Part shown: in pieces, positions 26,630 to 34,507 of the stretch | Position numbering within the stretch: position 1 is the stretch's first letter | Layout: each line of letters opens with the position of its first letter | Assembly: GCF_001488575.1 (NCBI RefSeq) | Contig: NZ_LN831302.1 | Coordinates: 62,001 to 126,000 of the forward strand | Reading direction: 5' to 3' | Length of the DNA stretch: 64,000 nucleotides | Source: Halobacterium hubeiense | Lineage (GTDB): Archaea > Halobacteriota > Halobacteria > Halobacteriales > Halobacteriaceae | The notes under the pieces: model-generated | Told to the model about the DNA's origin: nothing | The model's database searches: none | The model's input: only the letters and a program-made list of their open reading frames with translations | Translations under genes and position numbers: made by a program

Positions 26630-27211
26630 TCAGTAGGTGTGGTCGTACTCGATTTCGTCGGCGACCTGTTCGGCGACGCCGGGCGAGCACTCGCGTTCGA
26701 GGAGGTGGAGAGCGAGATCGATGCCGGCGGTGACGCCGGCGGCGGTGAGGACGGTGCCGTCGTCGACGTAGCGGTCGTCGCGGACGTCGACGCCGTACTC
26801 GCGGAGGTCGTCTTTCGCGGACTCGTGGGTGGTCGCCGGCCGCCCCTCTAGGAGGTCGCCCTCCGCGGCGAGGAGCGCGCCCGTGCAGACTGTCGCGACG
26901 GTCGCGCCGCCGTCGTGGAGCGTAGCGAGGCGCTCCGGGAGCGTGCCGTCCTGCACTTCGGCCCACGTGCCGTTCTCGCTGCGGTCGTTCCAGCCGCCCC
27001 CGGGCACGAGCACGAGGTCGGGCGTGCCGATGAGCACGTCGTCCGGTTCGACGCGGAGGCCGTGGCTCGCGGTCACGCGCTCGCTTGGTACCAGCGTCTT
27101 CAGGTTCGCGTCCACGTCCGCGCCGAACGCGGCGGCCGTCCGGAACACCTCGTAGGGCGCGACCGCGTCCAGCTCGTCGAACCCCTCGTACAGCAGTATC
27201 GCGACGTCCAT
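26630..27211 (-). CDS. DJ-1/PfpI-family protein
   Basis: 193 aa from ATG 27211 (MDVAILLYEGFDELD), 18 codons inside a longer frame. The family nucleophile elbow is visible as VATVCTGALLLA with minor variation (TVATVCTGALLAAEG). LVLVPGGGWND is the preceding glycine turn and TTHESAKDDL follows. The ELDAVAPYEVF start resembles the AraC-type/isonitrile hydratase subgroup of PfpI proteins, but no HTH domain is attached. Members act as glyoxalases, deglycases or peptidases; the exact reaction cannot be told. Confidence 0.88.
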   Translation of the reverse strand: MDVAILLYEGFDELDAVAPYEVFRTAAAFGADVDANLKTLVPSERVTASHGLRVEPDDVLIGTPDLVLVPGGGWNDRSENGTWAEVQDGTLPERLATLHDGGATVATVCTGALLAAEGDLLEGRPATTHESAKDDLREYGVDVRDDRYVDDGTVLTAAGVTAGIDLALHLLERECSPGVAEQVADEIEYDHTY

Positions 27212-27303
27212 ACCGGGGGTTCGCGTTACCCCCTCAAAACTCGCCCGGAGCGGGGCGGTGAGCAATCACAATACTGTTAAGCCACCTCTCCGTACCGCCG
27301 GAC

Positions 27304-27885
27304 ATGGTGAACACACTGGGGCTGCTGCTCGGTCTCGGGATGGCGCTCGCGCTCGTCGGGCTCCACCTCCTGAAGGGCACGTCGAAGCCCGTCCCCGAGG
27401 ACATCGCCAGCGAGGTCCTCGAACAGCGCGCCTCGACGGTTCCGGAGACCGACTTCCCGGAGCCGTACAACCGCTCTATCGGCGGTGGCGGCGGCGCCGG
27501 CGCGGTCGCGGGCGGCGCCGCGGAAGGCGAACTCGAAGAGGAGAGCGAGGAAGACGAGGGCTTCGACCCCGAATCCATCCCGGAGGACGAGGTCGAGTAC
27601 TACGAAATCGAGTTCGTCAAGGAAGGCGAGACCATCGAGGTCGCGAACAACGAGTCCATCCTCGACGCCGGCGAGGAGGAGGGCTGGGACCTCCCGTACG
27701 CCTGCCGGCAGGGCCAGTGCCTGTCGTGTGGCGGCCGCGTCGCCAGCGGCGAGGACGCGAGCGAGTTCATCCGCCACACGAACAACGAGACGCTCAGCGA
27801 CGACGAGATGGAGAAGGGGTACATGCTGACGTGTACCGCCCACCCGACCACGTCGTTCTCCGTCGAGACCGACGAGACGCCGTAA
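27304..27885 (+). CDS. Membrane-anchored 2Fe-2S ferredoxin
   Basis: 193 aa. One N-terminal transmembrane helix (about residues 3-22) is followed by a Gly/Ala linker (60-72) and a highly acidic stretch (74-98), then a plant-type ferredoxin domain. Cluster ligands are Cys134, Cys139 and Cys142 (CRQGQCLSC) plus Cys177 (MLTCTAHP). The layout tethers an electron carrier to the membrane on a flexible acidic arm. Start at ATG 27304. No redox partner gene is adjacent, so the donor and acceptor are unknown. Confidence 0.92.
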   Translation: MVNTLGLLLGLGMALALVGLHLLKGTSKPVPEDIASEVLEQRASTVPETDFPEPYNRSIGGGGGAGAVAGGAAEGELEEESEEDEGFDPESIPEDEVEYYEIEFVKEGETIEVANNESILDAGEEEGWDLPYACRQGQCLSCGGRVASGEDASEFIRHTNNETLSDDEMEKGYMLTCTAHPTTSFSVETDETP

Positions 27886-27994
27886 CTGCGGACCAGTTCT
27901 CCCCGCGACGACCGTCGTTCGACGGCGACGCGTGCCGTTTGCCGCTTTCTCCGAGCCGGAGTTTTCAAAACGGGCCGCTGCGTGAGACGTTGTA

Positions 27995-29404
27995 GTGCCC
28001 GAAACCCGCTCGACGAGCAGCATCACCGAGGGCGACCTCGTCGGCCCCATGATTCGGCTCGCGTGGCCGATGGTCGTCATCCAGCTCCTCCAGGTGACGT
28101 ACAACCTCGCGGACACGTTCTGGCTCGGCCGGCTGTCCGGGAACGCCGTCGCCGCCATCAGCCTCGCGTTCCCGCTGGTGTTCTTCCTCATCTCCGTCGG
28201 CGGCGGGTTCACGACCGCCGGGTCGATTCTCGTCGCGCAGTTCACGGGCGCCGACAGCGAGGGCTCCGCGGGGAAGGTCGCCGCGCAGACGCTGGGCTTC
28301 GTCGTCGCCATCTCGACGGTCCTCGGCGTCGTCGGCCACTTCCTCACGCGGGACATGCTCGCGTTGCTCCCCGCGCAGGCCGAGACCGCCCGGGTCGTCG
28401 TGCCGCTGGCCGGCGACTACATGGAGGTGTTCTTCCTCGGGATGCCCGCGCTGTTCGGCTTCTTCGTGTTCTCCGCGCTGATGCGCGGCTACGGCAACAC
28501 CCGCACGCCGATGCTCGTGATGTTCGTCAGCGTCGCCATCAACGTCGCCCTCGACCCGTTCCTCATCTTCGGCTGGTGGGTGTTCCCCGAGATGGGCATC
28601 GCGGGCGCCGCCGTCGCCACCATCTTCGCGCGCCTCGTCGCCGCCGTCATCGGCGTCTACGTCCTCTTCTTCACGAACGCCGGCCCCGACATCTCGCTGT
28701 CCCAGTTCGCGCCCGACTTCTCGATGATTTCCCGCATCGTCCGCGTCGGCACGCCTAGCGCCGCCGAGCAGTCCACGAGCGCGCTCGCGATGATTACGCT
28801 CACCGCGATGGTGGCGTCGTTCGCGCCCGCCGTCGTCGGCGCGTTCGGACTCGGCAACCGCCTCATCTCGCTGGTGTTCCTGCCCGCGATGGGACTGGGC
28901 CGCGCCACCAACACGATGGTCGGGCAGAACCTCGGCGCGAAACAGCCCGAGCGCGCCGAGCGCGCCGTCTGGCTCGCCGCGAAGGTCGCCGCCGGCGTCC
29001 TCCTCGCGGTCGCCGTCCTCGCCGCCATCTTCCCGCGGCCCATCGTCGCGGTGTTCCTCAGCCCCGGCGCGGAGAACGCCGCCGCCATCGTCGAGTACGG
29101 CTCGACGTACGTCCGCATCCGCGCCGTCGAGTTCGTCTTCGTCGGCGTCGTCCAAGTCTTGCTCGGCGCGTTCCGCGGCGCCGGCAACACGAAGACCGCG
29201 ATGGTGATTTCGATGGTGACGCTGTGGATTGGCCGCGTCCTCACCGTCTACCTGTTCGCGTTCACGCTCGACTGGGGTGCTATGGGTATCTGGGTCGGAA
29301 TGGCGTTCGGGAACATCACCGGTGCCATCGTCGCCGCCGCGTGGTTCACGCGCGGCACGTGGAAGCGCACGCTCGTCGACGCCGACGACGGCGACCCCGC
29401 ATGA
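27995..29404 (+). CDS. MATE-family efflux protein
   Basis: 469 aa, read from GTG 27995. Twelve-helix Na+/H+-drug antiporter fold in two similar halves. Each half begins with the family's GP(M)IRLAWP / VGTPSAAEQ type segment, and LADTFWLGRLSGNAVAAISLAFP and NTRTPMLVMFVSVAINVALDPFLIFG are MATE hallmarks. The second half includes GLGRATNTMVGQNLGAKQPERA. The short hydrophilic N-terminus (PETRSTSSITEGD) is usual. Substrate unknown: cationic drugs or metabolites in the family. Confidence 0.94.
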   Translation: MPETRSTSSITEGDLVGPMIRLAWPMVVIQLLQVTYNLADTFWLGRLSGNAVAAISLAFPLVFFLISVGGGFTTAGSILVAQFTGADSEGSAGKVAAQTLGFVVAISTVLGVVGHFLTRDMLALLPAQAETARVVVPLAGDYMEVFFLGMPALFGFFVFSALMRGYGNTRTPMLVMFVSVAINVALDPFLIFGWWVFPEMGIAGAAVATIFARLVAAVIGVYVLFFTNAGPDISLSQFAPDFSMISRIVRVGTPSAAEQSTSALAMITLTAMVASFAPAVVGAFGLGNRLISLVFLPAMGLGRATNTMVGQNLGAKQPERAERAVWLAAKVAAGVLLAVAVLAAIFPRPIVAVFLSPGAENAAAIVEYGSTYVRIRAVEFVFVGVVQVLLGAFRGAGNTKTAMVISMVTLWIGRVLTVYLFAFTLDWGAMGIWVGMAFGNITGAIVAAAWFTRGTWKRTLVDADDGDPA

Positions 29405-29422
29405 CCGCCTTGGACTCACAAC

Positions 29423-29430
29423 CGTTATAC
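29423..29430 (+). promoter_or_regulatory. Box A of the tRNA-Arg gene
   Basis: GTTATAC at 29424-29430 is 26-32 bases before the tRNA 5' end, the usual archaeal promoter distance. Confidence 0.55.
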
Positions 29431-29455
29431 CGTTGCCCCCGCTACCACACGCCGA

Positions 29456-29528
29456 GGGCGCGTAGCTCAGCGGACAGAGCACTTGGTTCCGGACCAAGAT
29501 GTCAGGGGTTCAAATCCCTTCGCGCCCG
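29456..29528 (+). tRNA. tRNA-Arg (anticodon CCG)
   Basis: Full cloverleaf of 73 nt. Acceptor stem GGGCGCG (29456-29462) pairs with CGCGCCC (29521-29527), discriminator G 29528, and CCA is not encoded. The D arm is GCTCAGCGGACAGAGC. The anticodon stem CTTGG/CCAAG holds loop TTCCGGA with CCG at its centre, reading codon CGG. The T loop is GGTTCAAATCC. No intron is present. Confidence 0.97.
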
Positions 29529-29595
29529 CTTCTCGGTGGTTCGATAGCGATCATCGGAACTGGCAAACGATTTACTTGTCCGTGCGTCGTATCGC

Positions 29596-30006
29596 GTGAA
29601 TGTGAGTTGGCGCCGCTCGGCCCGCCGTCTCGTCGCGCTCGTCGTGTATTTCGTGACGTTCACGCTCGGCGCCGGGCTATTCGCAATCGACCCGGTTCGC
29701 GTCCTGCTCGCCGTGCCGGTGCTGGCTGGCGTCGTGGTGCTCGGTCACGCGGTGAAAACGAGTCACCTCGACGCGGTCGGCGTCGCGATACTGTGGCTGT
29801 GGGGCGCCGTGTTGGCGCTCAGCGTCGGTGGGGCCGTCGTCGAGACCGCGTTTCTGCTCCTGCACCGAGATGTACCGCCGTTAGTCGAACTGCGGGTGGC
29901 GCGCGTCGTCGGCACGGTCGCGCTCGTCGCCGTCCCCCTCTCGGTCTACCTCCGGCGCGTCCGGCGGAATCGACGAGCGACGGGTTCGAGCGGACGAGCC
30001 GCCTGA
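29596..30006 (+). CDS. Four-helix membrane protein, unknown function
   Basis: 136 aa, read from GTG 29596 (MNVSWRRSARRLVAL). Hydrophobic segments lie at about residues 11-31, 35-50, 59-84 and 97-115, with a basic C-terminus (YLRRVRRNRRATG) that should be cytoplasmic. An AT-rich ATTTACTT at 29569-29576 lies 20 bases upstream and may be its promoter. No recognised family. It stands alone between the tRNA gene and the propeller lipoprotein gene. Confidence 0.6.
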   Translation: MNVSWRRSARRLVALVVYFVTFTLGAGLFAIDPVRVLLAVPVLAGVVVLGHAVKTSHLDAVGVAILWLWGAVLALSVGGAVVETAFLLLHRDVPPLVELRVARVVGTVALVAVPLSVYLRRVRRNRRATGSSGRAA

Positions 30007-30088
30007 TACCGCCCCTCGAAATCCTCGGCTGTCCTATTCTGAAAGTCGTCACAAGACACTTCTCGGGGGCGTCCGAACCCGCACAGCG

Positions 30089-31336
30089 ATGGCTTCTGGT
30101 CCCTCGCCCTCCAGCCCTCCACCCTCGGAGTCGTCTCCGCGTCGTTCGTCGCGGCGCGCGTTCCTCGCGGGCCTCGGCGCGGTCTCGGCGACCGCGCTCG
30201 CGGGCTGTAGCGCGCTCGACGGCGACGCCGGTCCGGCCCCGTTCCCCGACGGCGACTGGCGGACGTACGGCAACGGCGCGACGAACGCGAACTACGCCGC
30301 GGGCGGCGTCCCGGAGCCCGAAGCCCACACGAACCTCGCGTCCGGGCAGTGGCCGCAGTTGCCGCCGGTCGTCCACGACGGCGTCGTCTACTTCGCCGCG
30401 GACCGAGCGGTCGTCGCCGTGACGCCGGACGGCAACGAGCAGTGGACGTGCCGCCTCGACGTGGAAGCCTGCGGCGCGCCCGCGCTGGATCCCGAGCGCG
30501 GCCGGCTCTATGTCCCGACTCGGGTCGTCCCGACGCAGGACGGCCCGGACCCGGCGCCCGCGTCGGTCACCGTCCTCTCACTCGCGGACGGCGACATCGT
30601 CGCGACCCACCGCGTCGGCGACGGCCGCACGTACGGCGTCACGGTCGCCGACGGCGACGTGTACGCCCGGAGCGCGACGTCGTGCGTGCGGCTCGCGCCC
30701 GACGGCACTGAGCGCTGGCGGCGCTCGCTGACGCCGCTGGTCTACGACGAGTACAACCTCGGCGACTCGTCGGCGACCCAGATTCCACCAGCAGTCACCG
30801 ACGACGGCGTGTACGTCCCCGACCGGGACGCGCTCGTGAAGTTCGACCGCGAGACTGGCGACGAACAGTGGCGCGTCCCCGTGGACACGCCGTACGCCGC
30901 CGCGGTCGTGGACGACGGCGGCGTCGTCCAGACGGGCTGGCAGGAGACGGTCGCTGTCACGCGCTCGGGCGACGTTCGCTGGCGGCGGGACCTCCAGAGT
31001 CGGGCGGCCGCCGCGGCCGACGGCGGCGACCTCTACGTCGTCTCCGGCGACCTCCACGAGGTCGACGCCGAGACCGGGGAGACGAACTGGCAGGCACACC
31101 TCCCTAGCGAGGGGACGGCCGCGCCGGTCGTGACCGACGAGTCGGTCCTCGCCGTCGCCGGTAGCGTCTACGCGTTCCGCCGGGACGCCGGCGGCTTCCT
31201 CGGTCCCGACCGGCGGCGCTGGCGCGTCGCCGCGGTCAACGCGACGACGCACGCGTCCCCGGTGCTGGCGGCCGGGCGGGCGTTCGTCGTCACGCTGTCG
31301 CGTCTCGTGGCGCTCTCGCCCGAGACGAGCGACTGA
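30089..31336 (+). CDS. PQQ-type beta-propeller lipoprotein
   Basis: 415 aa. A Tat signal with an extended N-region (SRRAFLAGLG, RR near residues 21-22) ends in the lipobox ALAGC (Cys39), so it is anchored outside the cell. The rest is repeated beta-propeller blades of the PQQ/BamB kind: VVYFAADRAVVAVTPDGNEQW, GVYVPDRDALVKFDRETGDEQW and DLYVVSGDLHEVDAETGETNW. Such propellers can bind cofactor or proteins. Without the catalytic residues of quinoprotein dehydrogenases it is best seen as a scaffold or binding protein. Start at ATG 30089. Confidence 0.88.
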   Translation: MASGPSPSSPPPSESSPRRSSRRAFLAGLGAVSATALAGCSALDGDAGPAPFPDGDWRTYGNGATNANYAAGGVPEPEAHTNLASGQWPQLPPVVHDGVVYFAADRAVVAVTPDGNEQWTCRLDVEACGAPALDPERGRLYVPTRVVPTQDGPDPAPASVTVLSLADGDIVATHRVGDGRTYGVTVADGDVYARSATSCVRLAPDGTERWRRSLTPLVYDEYNLGDSSATQIPPAVTDDGVYVPDRDALVKFDRETGDEQWRVPVDTPYAAAVVDDGGVVQTGWQETVAVTRSGDVRWRRDLQSRAAAAADGGDLYVVSGDLHEVDAETGETNWQAHLPSEGTAAPVVTDESVLAVAGSVYAFRRDAGGFLGPDRRRWRVAAVNATTHASPVLAAGRAFVVTLSRLVALSPETSD

Positions 31337-31384
31337 GAGACGTGACTCGGGAATGGCGCGCGGCGTCGCGGGCCGCCGCGAGAA

Positions 31385-32083
31385 TCAGTGCTCGGTCTCC
31401 GCGTCGCGGTCGTCGTCGGGTGCCGCGCCCATCGCGGCGAGTTCGTCTTCGTCGAGTTCGATGGCGTCGCTGCCGGAGCCGTCGGCCATCCCCGTCGTCA
31501 TGAGGATGCGGATGGCCGTGCGGACGCTGAGGTCGGCGTCGTAGACGCGGCTCTCCGGGACCATTAGGAGCGCGCCCTGCGTGGGATTGGGGCTGCCCGG
31601 CACGAAGACGTTGTGCGCGGGCTCGCCGGCCACGTCGCCGACGCCGCTGGGGCTCTCGCCGGTCTTCAGGCCGAGCCGGTAGAGGCCGTCGCGCTCGTAC
31701 TCGACGTACACCGCGGACTCGAAGTCAGAACTCCGCGAGGAGACGGAGTTCGCCATCTGCTTGACGCTGCTGTAGATGGTGCGGAAGACCGGGACGAAGT
31801 TCACCAGCCGCCCGGTCCGGCCGAACACGCGCCGGCCCGTGGGGCGCTTGGCGAACGCGCCGAGGACGGTGACCGCGACCAGCAGCACCGCGAGCGCGAC
31901 CAGTTGCGCCAGCAGGTAGTTGTCGGCGGTGTACGAGGCGAGTCGCGTCCCTTCGACGATTGGCTGCAGCTGGCCCGCCAGGAGGTTCGTGACGAACCGG
32001 AGGATGACAATCGTCGCGACCAGCGGCGCCACCAGCACTACTCCCGCGAGAAAACTGCTCTTCAGTGACTCCTTGAGCCGCAT
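31385..32083 (-). CDS. DUF502-family membrane protein
   Basis: 232 aa from ATG 32083 (MRLKESLKSSFLAG), 25 codons inside a longer frame. Two transmembrane helices (about residues 11-31 and 57-77) are followed by the DUF502 core: FGRTGRLVNFVPVFRTIYSSVKQ, then VYVEYERDGLYRLGLKTGE, then HNVFVPGSPNPTQGALLMVPE (family FVPTTPNPTSGxxxxVP). The C-terminus is an acidic tail. The biochemical role of DUF502 is unknown. Confidence 0.9.
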   Translation of the reverse strand: MRLKESLKSSFLAGVVLVAPLVATIVILRFVTNLLAGQLQPIVEGTRLASYTADNYLLAQLVALAVLLVAVTVLGAFAKRPTGRRVFGRTGRLVNFVPVFRTIYSSVKQMANSVSSRSSDFESAVYVEYERDGLYRLGLKTGESPSGVGDVAGEPAHNVFVPGSPNPTQGALLMVPESRVYDADLSVRTAIRILMTTGMADGSGSDAIELDEDELAAMGAAPDDDRDAETEH

Positions 32084-32197
32084 ATCGCGAACGGGCGCGC
32101 TGCGGAGAAAAGTGTGGCGGTGGGCCGTGTTTCCGACCCCCGAGAGAACACATGTCAAAGTTTATGTCGGTGGAGTAAGATGATTACGCGAACACGA

Positions 32198-32742
32198 ATG
32201 CGAGGGGAGGGTCTGCCGGCGGCTCGACGCACGTTCTCGTCACCGGCGCGGACGCCGTGGCGACGGACGCCGACGTCCCGCCGGCGTCGAACGTGCTTGG
32301 TATCACTTACGAGACCGCCGCGGAGACGTGGCTCGGGGAGGTCCAGTCCGGTCCGGAGCGCACCGCCGTCGTGAGTGTCGGGGAGCACTCGCGGGCGGCC
32401 GCTGCCGCGCCGGCCGAACCGACCGCCGCCGCGTCCGAGGACCTCGCGGTCGCGACGGCCGCCGTCGAGACCGTCCCGGAGGTCGCGGACGTCGCCAGCG
32501 TCGGCGTGCTCGTCAACGACTACGTGTCGGCGTGGGACGACGAGACCACCGTCTACGTCGACGACTTCTCGGCGCTGCTGGACCCGACGTCCACGGAGAC
32601 GGCGTTCCGGTTCGCGCACGCGCTGACGTCGTGTGCGGCCGCCAACGACGCGCGCGTCGTCGCCGGCCTCGACACCGCCGACCGACCGTCGTACGTCGCC
32701 GCGACGTTCGCGGAGCTGTTCGACGACGTCCGCGAGGTCTAG
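32198..32742 (+). pseudogene. RecA-fold-like haloarchaeal protein (DUF7504-like), start region apparently frameshifted
   Basis: The clean frame runs from GTG 32257 to 32742 (161 aa). The sequence before GTG 32257 still reads as protein (STHVLVTGADAV, a first beta strand), yet this frame has no start codon back to the TAA at 32176. ATG 32198 lies in another frame. Adding one G to the run at 32204-32211 would join ATG 32198 to the gene as MRGGGSAGGSTHVL. The later VYVDDFSALLDPTSTETAFRFAHALT resembles the Walker-B region of degenerate RecA-like haloarchaeal proteins. A TTTATG box at 32161-32166 may be its promoter. A real GTG start cannot be excluded. Confidence 0.6.
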
Positions 32743-33707
32743 ACCCAGTCCTCGCGGCGGAAGTACGCCATCAGTATCAGCGCCATCGCGGCCATCCCGA
32801 CCATCACCGCCGGGTAGCCGTACGGCCACGCCAGCTCCGGCATGTGCTCGAAGTTCATGCCGTAGACGCCCGCGACGAACGTCAGCGGGAGGATGACGGT
32901 GGCGACGACGGTGAGCTTCTTCATCGCGTCGTTGGTGGACATCGACAGCGCGTTCAGGTAGATGTCCCGGGCGCCGCTCGTCAGGTCGCGGTACGTCTCC
33001 ACGAGGTCGACGAGCTGGACGAGGTGGTCGTAGACGTCCCGGTAGTACTTCTCGGCGTCCTCGCCGATCTGCTCGGGGTCGCCGCGCGCCAGCACGCCGA
33101 CGGCTTCCCGCGTCGGCCACAGCAGCCGCCGCACGGACAGCAGGTCGCGGCGCAGGTCGTTGATGCGCTCGAGGACGTCGTCGCCGGCGGCGTCCACGAC
33201 CTCGTCCTCGACGACCTCGATGTCGTCCTCGATGTCGTCCAGGATGGCGAAGTAGTCGTCGACGACGCGGTCGAGACACCGGTACGCGGTGAAGTCCGCG
33301 CCCCGGGAGGCGAGCCGCGGCTCCTCGCGGTGGACGCGCTCCCAGACGTCGTCCAGCGAGGCGACGCGCTCCGGTTCGACGGTGACCAGCCAGTCGTCCC
33401 CGAGGAACAGCCCGACCTGCTGTGCGTGGAGTTCCTCCGCGAACGCGACGTCGCCGCGCCGCAGCGTCGCCGCCTTCACGAGCACGAACGTGTGTTCGTC
33501 GAACTCCTCGACCTTCGGCCGGACGTCCCCGCGCACGTCCTCGACTTCCAGCGCGTGGATGTCGTAGGCGTCGGCGACGTCGTCGAGTTCGGCGTCGCTG
33601 GGGTCGGTCACGCGCACCCACGTCGTCCCTTCGGCGTCCCGCGCGGCTTCGAGGTCGGTCCACTCCGCGAGCCCGTCGGCCGCGTAGACGACGCAGTCGA
33701 CGGTCAC
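32739..33707 (-). CDS. corA: CorA-family magnesium/cobalt transporter
   Basis: 322 aa from GTG 33707. The long N-terminal soluble domain and coiled stalk (AGDDVLERINDLRRDLLSVRRL) are followed by two C-terminal transmembrane helices with the diagnostic YGMNFEHMPE loop (GMN filter). It ends with a positively charged tail, FRREDW. CorA pentamers carry Mg2+ or Co2+. GTG 33707 overlaps the stop of the small upstream gene as GTGA, indicating co-translation. Its 3' end overlaps the preceding convergent gene by 4 bp. Confidence 0.93.
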   Translation of the reverse strand: MTVDCVVYAADGLAEWTDLEAARDAEGTTWVRVTDPSDAELDDVADAYDIHALEVEDVRGDVRPKVEEFDEHTFVLVKAATLRRGDVAFAEELHAQQVGLFLGDDWLVTVEPERVASLDDVWERVHREEPRLASRGADFTAYRCLDRVVDDYFAILDDIEDDIEVVEDEVVDAAGDDVLERINDLRRDLLSVRRLLWPTREAVGVLARGDPEQIGEDAEKYYRDVYDHLVQLVDLVETYRDLTSGARDIYLNALSMSTNDAMKKLTVVATVILPLTFVAGVYGMNFEHMPELAWPYGYPAVMVGMAAMALILMAYFRREDWV

Positions 33708-33868
33708 GCCGCCACCTCCCGTCCCGCGGTGATGCTCAACAGCGTGATGCCGACGATGAGTGCGGTGATGCTGAACGCCCGCCCGGGGTAGGCGACGGTG
33801 GTGCCGACGACGTAGCCCGCGACGCCGGCGGCGGTCGCGGCGACGCCGGCCGCTCGCAGCCAGTGCAT
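33704..33868 (-). CDS. Small two-helix membrane protein, upstream of corA
   Basis: 54 aa from ATG 33868 (MHWLRAAGVAATAAG). Two hydrophobic segments (about 5-25 and 31-49) are linked by TVAYPGRAF. Its stop overlaps the corA start, so the two are probably made together. No family is recognised; a small accessory of the magnesium transporter is possible but unproven. Confidence 0.62.
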   Translation of the reverse strand: MHWLRAAGVAATAAGVAGYVVGTTVAYPGRAFSITALIVGITLLSITAGREVAA

Positions 33869-33909
33869 GCTCTGGTGCTCGCGCCCGGCCACCAAAAGTG
33901 CCCGCCCGA

Positions 33910-34374
33910 CTACTCGACGCGCTCGCCCTGGTAGCTCCCCTCGTAGGTGTCGGCGTGTTCGGCGTCGGCGAGCACGAGCTGGGCGACGCGCGCACCGCGT
34001 TCGAGTTCGACCTCGTGGTGGACCTGCAGCAGTCCCTCGCCCTTCCCGGTGTAGCCGGCGTCCCAGACGGCGGTGTTGAGCATGCAGGAGTTCCGCATCA
34101 GCGACGACCGCGGGTAGAGGAAGCCGACGTGGTCCTCGGGGATGGAGATGGTCTCGGCGTACTGGAGGATGTAGCCGCCCGGCGAGAGCGTGAACGTCTC
34201 TGCCTCGGTCGCGACCGGCTGGCGGTCGCCGATGGTCTTGCCGTCGGTTCCGATGCGGCCGGGCTGGCGCTGTTCGAGGACGGCTTCGACGGTGAGGTCG
34301 ACGCCGTTCGGCTGGACCTGTGCTTTCGTGACCGGTTCGACGTGCTCGGCGACGAACGCGCCGCTCTCGTACAT
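33910..34374 (-). CDS. dUTPase / dCTP deaminase-family trimeric pyrophosphatase
   Basis: 154 aa from ATG 34374 (MYESGAFVAEHVEP). It keeps the central dUTPase-fold motifs PRSSLMRNSCMLNTAVWDAGYTG: PRSS phosphate-binding loop and the A(V/W)DxGYxG uracil hairpin. QPNGVDLTVEAVLEQ near the start is the form seen in archaeal dCTP deaminase / dUTPase proteins. It would cleave dUTP to dUMP and keep uracil out of DNA. The C-terminus lacks an obvious Gly-rich motif V (RGxxGFGSTG), which fits the archaeal bifunctional or dCTP deaminase branch. Confidence 0.85.
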   Translation of the reverse strand: MYESGAFVAEHVEPVTKAQVQPNGVDLTVEAVLEQRQPGRIGTDGKTIGDRQPVATEAETFTLSPGGYILQYAETISIPEDHVGFLYPRSSLMRNSCMLNTAVWDAGYTGKGEGLLQVHHEVELERGARVAQLVLADAEHADTYEGSYQGERVE

Positions 34375-34443
34375 GCAGGGGCGGTCGCCCTCGCGGCCCT
34401 ATGCTCTGTCGGTTCCACCGCCGAGTAGAATACGACCCCAAGA

Positions 34444-34490
34444 CAGTATTATTTGTAGGTAAGAACTAGAAAAATTTTAAGTCTAAACGG
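34444..34490 (+). promoter_or_regulatory. AT-rich promoter of the halolysin-type protease gene
   Basis: Unusually AT-rich block, with AAAATTTTAA at 34471-34480 about 28 bases before ATG 34508, plus a second AT-rich patch at 34447-34456. Confidence 0.55.
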
Positions 34491-34507
34491 TAGCTCGGTT
34501 GGGTGGT

